Positions 30,994 to 35,401 of a stretch of 35,401 nt of DNA are shown here, in pieces. The first letter of the stretch is position 1; each line of letters opens with the position of its first letter. The notes under the pieces were generated by a model, which was not told the DNA's origin, made no database searches, and saw only the letters and a list, made by a program, of their open reading frames with translations. The DNA is from JAGVWJ01 sp964588555 (GTDB lineage: Archaea; Micrarchaeota; Micrarchaeia; Anstonellales; Bilamarchaeaceae): assembly GCA_964588555.1 (NCBI GenBank), contig CAZPPT010000014.1, positions 1 through 35,401 of the forward strand, read 5' to 3'. A program made the translations under genes and the position numbers.

Positions 30994-31960
30994 AACTCGT
31001 CGTAATAAGCTGCTTGCGATAGACCATCTGCCGTATTTCCTCTATCGAATCAGAATAGTTTTCTTCAAGCATTTCTATGAGGGCGTCAAATCCGCCTGGT
31101 GTTGTTTCAAATTCACCCTCAATTGCAGGCTCTGCACCAACAACTTTATTGATATAAACCGAACCCTGTGCCCAATAAACATCCTTCTCCATTTTGGAGA
31201 TGGTAGCGCGGTCAGCCTTATTCGAAAGGCGTACATCTATCTTATAGTGGTTGACCCCAAGCTCACGAAGGTTGATTATCGGCCGTATTCGCTGGAACAC
31301 CCCCTCTTTCTTAAGATACGAAAGCGCCTTTTTTACAGTTCGGACGTCGAGCCCCGTTGCAGCCGCAAGATGGGCCATATTTAAGGGAAGCTGCCGCGAA
31401 TTTGAATGGGCCAACAGATGGGATAGGACATTTTTGCTTTTATCAGGCAATGAATGTGGCTTTTCCAGGAAATTAATAAACTGCCACGATTTTGACGGCT
31501 GCTTTTCAAGGAGATACGCGCGATCCAAGCTCTGTACATCAGAAAAAACTGCAAACCTGCTTCGCAGTATGCTGCCTGCAAACTCATCCTGGAGAAGCGC
31601 CGCGATCTGCCTGCCCTCTTTCAGAACGTCAAATGCAAGAAATGTGTCGAACTCACCAGTCGCACTCCATAAATAAAGAAGCCGGTTACCCAATCGTTCA
31701 AAAAGCCAATTTGTGTTCTTTGCGCGCGAGCCGCTAAATTTAAGGTATAATCTGCCAAGCATGATACCAAGCTTCGAAAGGTTCATCTCAACGGAATAAC
31801 CATTCAGGATGTTCATGGTGGTGAGCTTATTAAGCCGATAGCCCACATTCTGCTTTGATATTCGTGCAAACGATGCTATGTCGCCAAGTGAATAGAATCC
31901 AAGCGAGTCAAGCGCGTAGATGATTTTCTTATCGATTTTATCGATTTTTTTGGTTTTCAT
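30968..31960 (-). CDS. Tandem Lrp/AsnC-like transcription regulator
   Basis: The 330-aa protein looks like two Lrp/AsnC units in one chain. First helix-turn-helix: IDKKIIYALDSLGFYSLGDIASFARISKQNVGYRLNKL (about 8-47), followed by a ligand-type alpha/beta domain (about 60-150, with SATGEFDTFLAFDV). Second helix-turn-helix at about 170-230 (NMAHLAAATGLDVRTVKKALSYLKKEGVF), followed by another alpha/beta domain (235-315, with VGAEPAIEGEFE). Minus-strand TTTTATAAAA near 31984-31993 gives a leaderless start at 31960. Targets may include the divergent pair at 32076. Confidence 0.78.
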   Translation of the reverse strand: MKTKKIDKIDKKIIYALDSLGFYSLGDIASFARISKQNVGYRLNKLTTMNILNGYSVEMNLSKLGIMLGRLYLKFSGSRAKNTNWLFERLGNRLLYLWSATGEFDTFLAFDVLKEGRQIAALLQDEFAGSILRSRFAVFSDVQSLDRAYLLEKQPSKSWQFINFLEKPHSLPDKSKNVLSHLLAHSNSRQLPLNMAHLAAATGLDVRTVKKALSYLKKEGVFQRIRPIINLRELGVNHYKIDVRLSNKADRATISKMEKDVYWAQGSVYINKVVGAEPAIEGEFETTPGGFDALIEMLEENYSDSIEEIRQMVYRKQLITTSFRSFAPAV

Positions 31961-32075
31961 ATTTATATAAATAGGCCAATTATTTTATAAAATGACATTT
32001 TTTTTAAGAAAAAAGCAATAAAGTAAAAATTATAAACTCAACCATTTTATATTAATATATGGTTATACTAAGTAT
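31961..32075. promoter_or_regulatory. Divergent promoter, Lrp-like gene / deoxyribosyltransferase pair
   Basis: AT-rich spacer with minus-strand TTATAAAA (31985-31992) about 27 nt before the regulator ATG, and plus-strand TTTATATTAATATA (about 32045-32058) about 25 nt before the ATG at 32076, so both messages are probably leaderless. A second TATA-like TTTATATAAAT lies next to the regulator ATG, too close to serve it. Confidence 0.5.
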
Positions 32076-32678
32076 ATGAAAATGTATAATAGATATAAAA
32101 GGCTCGTGCCGAAAGCCGCGCAGGGTGCAGTCGCCCCCTGGGAAAATAAGGGGAGAAGAGCCCGCGTTTATCTCGCGGCGCACATCAGCGGATTTGATGA
32201 AGAGACGGACAAAAAGACAAGGGACAACAATGAAAGAGTTAAACAGGGGCTAGAGCAGTTCTTTGAGGTTTTCCTTCCACAACAAGACAATCCATACGGC
32301 ATTCTCCATGATAAAAGTCAGGGATGGGAGATGGCTCTTATCGACGCCGTCCAGATACAGCATGCAGATATTATTCTTGCGGTGGGGGGCTTTGGAAAAG
32401 ACACGAGCTGGGAGTGCGGCTTTGCCGTCGCACAGGGAAAAACATCTATTCTGTATCTTCCAGATGAGAAAAGCGCGCGCTGGCATATCGATGACTGGAT
32501 GCTCAACCTGTCATTTGCTGCGATAATTGCTACGCCAAACATAATCCAGTTATGCGCATCAACTGTTTCTATTGCTCCTGATGTAAGATTAGTAGCGCTC
32601 ATTGAACCGAAGGATCTTGGAAAGGTGGTATTCGAGCTTTTAACAACAATACATGAGGCGGAAATATCGCCTTCTTAA
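32076..32678 (+). CDS. Nucleoside 2-deoxyribosyltransferase-like protein
   Basis: The 200-aa protein has a Rossmann-like core: RVYLAAHISG (30-39), the strand HADIILAVGGFG (96-107), and DTSWECGFAVAQGKTSILYL (109-128), which matches the D-x-x-x-x-E-x-G-x-A signature of the nucleoside 2-deoxyribosyltransferase/nucleotide hydrolase superfamily with Glu113 as likely nucleophile. Relatives swap bases on deoxyribosides, hydrolyse dNMPs, or (in LOG-like relatives) free bases from nucleotides. The N-terminal 29 residues are basic and lack a match. The next gene starts 24 nt later, so the two are probably one operon. Confidence 0.72.
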   Translation: MKMYNRYKRLVPKAAQGAVAPWENKGRRARVYLAAHISGFDEETDKKTRDNNERVKQGLEQFFEVFLPQQDNPYGILHDKSQGWEMALIDAVQIQHADIILAVGGFGKDTSWECGFAVAQGKTSILYLPDEKSARWHIDDWMLNLSFAAIIATPNIIQLCASTVSIAPDVRLVALIEPKDLGKVVFELLTTIHEAEISPS

Positions 32679-32702
32679 AAGATTTCTTAGGGGTAACGGG
32701 CG

Positions 32703-33788
32703 ATGGTAGAAAAATTTACTAAAGAGGTATGTAGGTGGGTGCTAAAGCAGAAATGGCGCCATTCACAAGAAGCAGTCGATCACCTTTTTAGGCCTGTGCA
32801 TCGTCTTGGGAGAACGGAGTTTCTAAAGGAACTGTTTAAATGCGAGGATATGGATGTTCTTCTTGGTGCGATTGCACTAGAACTGCTCTATGCTTCATAT
32901 TATTGCCATAACATGTATGTTGATACGAAAGGACTTGCCAGGCATCTTCAGCCAAGCCGTTTGCTTGCTGCGACTCGGGAGCTTGAAGAGGCGGGCATTG
33001 CGTTTACAGAGTATTCATTTGGGGCAGCGGCAGCAGGGCTTGTGGAAAGATCAGTAGATCTTGAGTACCGTGCATTTATCTATGACACCCAACCGCTCAG
33101 GTTGGTTTCAAAAACCCATACCAATGCAGAAAGCCTCTTTTTTCTGATGCAACGAAATACATTCATGAATGCCCAAACGCCATATGTTATCACATGCATA
33201 ATTTCCCAAAGAAAGGGACTTGATCCAAAGCAGTATGCACGAATCTCGTTTGCATATGGCCATATTCAACAGATGGTAAATGATATTGCTGATATGGCCT
33301 GGTGGGTAGCCACTGCGGCAACGAGAGAGAAGACCAACGAGGATATCTATGCGGATTTCAGAAATGGAAGGTACACGACCGTAAGCCATGCACTTGTTCT
33401 TTCTGGGAAATATGGATCGCCGACGGATGTTCTTTTGAGCCAGCAACAACTTTTGGAACGGGGGCTGGGGGCTGCAGAGGAATCAGAAATTATACGCGAT
33501 GCCATGTTTCATTGCGTAGCTTTTAAGGAGTGGCTCAAACAGAATGTGGCAAGTGAGGAATTTACAGGCGTTTTCTCACTTCTTGTTCGGACATATCTTT
33601 CAACTAAATATATGCACTATCGTGCACTCGAAGACGTGAGGAGGGAACTCAGAAACGCCGATGCGATGAAACGCTGGGCCGAATCACGCTATGGTGATGT
33701 ACGCGTGGTATTTGAGGCAATTGATCAATTATACAACATGATGCAAGAAGAGCTTGGTCAGGTGCGTCATAGAGCAGGTAAAATATAG
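32703..33788 (+). CDS. Divergent polyprenyl-synthase-like protein
   Basis: The 361-aa protein is all-helical and by eye follows the trans-polyprenyl diphosphate synthase plan. ALELLYASYYCHNMYVD (58-74) takes the place of the E-L-x-H-x-x-S-x-x-H-D-D-x-x-D helix, FAYGHIQQMVNDIADMAWW (183-201) that of the G-x-x-F-Q-x-x-D-D-x-x-D helix, and DFRNGRYTTVSHAL (218-231) that of the D-x-x-x-GK-x-T-x-P-x-x-x-A-L element. The first Asp-rich motif is reduced to HNMYVD and the second to NDIAD, so normal magnesium-diphosphate chemistry is doubtful. Length is 40-60 aa above usual. It follows the deoxyribosyltransferase-like gene. Function unknown; the family call is an inference. Confidence 0.5.
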   Translation: MVEKFTKEVCRWVLKQKWRHSQEAVDHLFRPVHRLGRTEFLKELFKCEDMDVLLGAIALELLYASYYCHNMYVDTKGLARHLQPSRLLAATRELEEAGIAFTEYSFGAAAAGLVERSVDLEYRAFIYDTQPLRLVSKTHTNAESLFFLMQRNTFMNAQTPYVITCIISQRKGLDPKQYARISFAYGHIQQMVNDIADMAWWVATAATREKTNEDIYADFRNGRYTTVSHALVLSGKYGSPTDVLLSQQQLLERGLGAAEESEIIRDAMFHCVAFKEWLKQNVASEEFTGVFSLLVRTYLSTKYMHYRALEDVRRELRNADAMKRWAESRYGDVRVVFEAIDQLYNMMQEELGQVRHRAGKI

Positions 33789-33879
33789 CATTTGAATCAA
33801 ATCTCAGGTGGAATACCTTTAAATAAGTACGCATAAAACTACTATTACAATTCACGTTTATCGGATAAGAGGTGTAAGT

Positions 33880-34587
33880 ATGTATGGAGTAAGCCCGCAG
33901 GCATATGATCGAGCAATTACCGTATTTTCCCCTGATGGAAGGTTATTTCAGGTTGAATATGCAAAAGAGGCAGTCAAGCGCGGAGCAACGGCAATTGGGA
34001 TAACTGCAAAGGACGGCGTCGTACTTGTCGCATTTAAGAGCATCCACTCAAAATTAGTCATGCCCGAATCCCTTAAGAAAATATTTGATATTGATTCGCA
34101 CATAAGCGTTACGGCAAGCGGCTTGATCGCGGACGCGCGCGTGCTTGTCGACCTTGCACGGGTGCTTTCACAACGCCACCGGATGACTTATAACGAGTCG
34201 CCGACCGTTGAGAGCATTGCACGTGAGATATGCGAGGTAATGCAAAGGCTCACGCAGATTGGCGGATATAGGCCGTTTGGAGTAAGCCTCCTTATTGCAG
34301 GCGTTGATGACAAGCCGCGCCTCTATGAGGCAGAACCAAGCGGTGCGATGACCTCTTTTAAGGCAGATTCGGTCGGCGCAAGCAAAAAGGAAGTTGATGA
34401 GCTCCTCGAAAAGAATTACAAGGAAACGATCACGGTTGAAGATGCAATAAAGCTTGGTGTCGAGGCGCTTAAGAAAACGCAGGAGGACAAGTTGCTCCCT
34501 GAGAACGTTGAAATATCGTACATCATGGCAAAGGATAAGAAATCCGTCACATTAAGCGACAAGGAAGTTGCGAAGTATCTGAAGTAA
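33880..34587 (+). CDS. psmA: 20S proteasome subunit alpha
   Basis: Outer-ring subunit of the archaeal 20S proteasome. The 235-aa protein has the alpha signature YDRAITVFSPDGRLFQVEYAKEAVKRG at its N-terminus, GATAIGITAKDGVVL, VTASGLIADARVLVDLAR and YRPFGVSLLIAG. It lacks the catalytic N-terminal Thr, as alpha subunits do. CTTTAAATAAG (about 33817-33827) is a TATA box and AGAGGTG precedes the ATG. The beta subunit is not in the window. Confidence 0.97.
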   Translation: MYGVSPQAYDRAITVFSPDGRLFQVEYAKEAVKRGATAIGITAKDGVVLVAFKSIHSKLVMPESLKKIFDIDSHISVTASGLIADARVLVDLARVLSQRHRMTYNESPTVESIAREICEVMQRLTQIGGYRPFGVSLLIAGVDDKPRLYEAEPSGAMTSFKADSVGASKKEVDELLEKNYKETITVEDAIKLGVEALKKTQEDKLLPENVEISYIMAKDKKSVTLSDKEVAKYLK

Positions 34588-34601
34588 TTTTTTATTTTTT
34601 G
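34588..34601 (+). terminator. U-rich terminator of psmA
   Basis: Directly after the psmA stop the plus strand reads TTTTTTATTTTTT, a standard archaeal U-rich terminator. Confidence 0.5.
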
Positions 34602-34742
34602 ATGTATACCCGCGGTTCAGGGAAGACGAATTTGGATTTAAATACAAAAAGGCAAAACATTTTGTCCGTATGGGGAGAAAGGAACTGGATAAAGTTGCAC
34701 AAGAAATAAGAAAACACGTATATTTTTGTGCCCCCTAAATGT

Positions 34743-35401
34743 TTAAATGAACGTGCCCCCTGCCCCTACCACAGTCCCGTTATGCTTCTTCCCATGGATT
34801 GCATTCTCGACATCATCTAAATTCTTGCCGCTCACGAAATGCGTTTCCAGCTTTGATCGTGCAATTAATTTACATGCGAGTAGGTCAAAGACAAAATTGG
34901 TTCCTGCCGTGCGCGTATCTGACCTGGTTGCGAGTTCAATTAATTGTTCATAGGTTAATTGGTCAAATTTCTTCGCGTTTGGATTATCTTTTGGGTTTGA
35001 ATCATAAATGCCGTCAGTATTACTGATATTAATGACTCGCACAGCTTTGAGCGCCTCTGCAAGAAGTACGGAATCTGCATCAGTTGTGATCCCGGGAATT
35101 GTCCCGCCCATCACGATAAAGCGGTTTTTTTGCGCAAGCGCGCGTGCTTTTTTGAAGTCTTTCGGAATTGCGTTATTTGCTCCTAACGCAGTTGCAACTG
35201 CCTTTGCATTCTTCCACGTAATCTTGATTGCCGCCTCGTCGCATTCAAACTCGGTTGCGCCTTTTGCGCGCAAACGTTGCGCAGTTTTCCGCGCGCCAAA
35301 ACCGCCGCCGACGACGATGCCAAACGAAAAAGGCGTTTTTTCAACAATCGCGCGTATTTTTCCGATATAACTGGTATCAATGCCATGTTCGGTATTTACA
35401 A
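34743..35401 (-). CDS. pyrH: UMP kinase (amino-acid-kinase fold), N-terminus outside window
   Basis: The frame stays open to the window edge, so about 219 residues of the C-terminal part are present and the true start lies beyond 35401. Visible marks are FGIVVGGGFGARKTA, MGGTIPGITTDADSVLLAEAL, INISNTDGIYDSNPKDNPNAKKFDQL (the uridylate-kinase loop) and GTNFVFDLLACKLIARSKL near the end. Archaeal UMP kinase phosphorylates UMP to UDP in pyrimidine metabolism. A TTG at 35273 is in frame but lies inside the conserved fold and is not the start. Confidence 0.9.
   Translation of the reverse strand, partial: VNTEHGIDTSYIGKIRAIVEKTPFSFGIVVGGGFGARKTAQRLRAKGATEFECDEAAIKITWKNAKAVATALGANNAIPKDFKKARALAQKNRFIVMGGTIPGITTDADSVLLAEALKAVRVINISNTDGIYDSNPKDNPNAKKFDQLTYEQLIELATRSDTRTAGTNFVFDLLACKLIARSKLETHFVSGKNLDDVENAIHGKKHNGTVVGAGGTFI

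Noticed and set aside
1..35401. CRISPR arrays, insertion sequences, prophage
   Set aside because: No array of regularly spaced 25-40-nt repeats, no transposase or integrase and no terminal inverted repeats were found.

Overview
The window is chromosomal DNA of an archaeon. It carries a ribosomal uL1-uL10-bL12/P1 stalk operon, an eS6-aIF2 gamma pair, an Orc1/Cdc6 initiator, a 20S proteasome alpha subunit, a Pop5-type RNase P protein, GTP-dependent dephospho-CoA kinase, archaeal/eukaryotic-type ProRS and a DRG GTPase. Many genes have a TATA-like box about 25 nt before a leaderless ATG; others have an AGGTGA-type ribosome binding site. Compact gene packing, intron-containing tRNA and many small membrane or surface proteins would suit a DPANN-type lineage, but that placement is a guess from style only.

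Layout. 1-1475: RNase P subunit (and a run-off small gene) divergent from purE-trmI. 1615-2960: a secreted helical protein that looks bacterial, an intron-rich tRNA-Leu(CAA), and a small lysine-rich ORF behind a perfect dyad. 3039-7937: DNA polymerase IV, peroxiredoxin, a large secreted protein, a membrane-anchored winged-helix protein and a divergent secreted protein. 7971-10696: K+-independent-type membrane pyrophosphatase and superoxide dismutase. 10757-13637: operon YgjP-like peptidase - M23 peptidase - DRG GTPase, preceded by a small unknown. 13737-14395: VapBC-like pair. 14423-18000: ProRS with a downstream membrane protein, a SemiSWEET-like small protein and ribose-1,5-bisphosphate isomerase. 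18056-21646: a PHP-domain lipoprotein, the stalk operon and dephospho-CoA kinase. 21643-24484: two divergent 'double carbonic anhydrase' proteins. 24500-27050: Orc1/Cdc6, PRC-barrel, small membrane protein, metallo-beta-lactamase-fold hydrolase, tRNA-Ser(GCU). 27376-31960: aIF2 gamma-eS6, a repeat-containing 71-aa protein, LemA-HtpX, and a tandem Lrp/AsnC-like regulator. 32076-33788: a nucleoside deoxyribosyltransferase-like gene followed by a very divergent polyprenyl-synthase-like gene. 33880-35401: proteasome alpha and a UMP kinase that runs off the end.

The strongest candidates for something undescribed are: (i) the two 444-codon reading frames at 21643-24484, where each protein appears to hold two beta-carbonic-anhydrase-like halves with different active-site pieces kept; (ii) the two-gene unit at 32076-33788, which pairs a nucleoside/nucleotide-processing fold with an isoprenoid-synthase fold lacking canonical aspartate-rich motifs; (iii) the 328-nt tRNA-Leu gene with an anticodon-loop intron and a T-loop intron. 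Everything here was read by eye; no database search was run.
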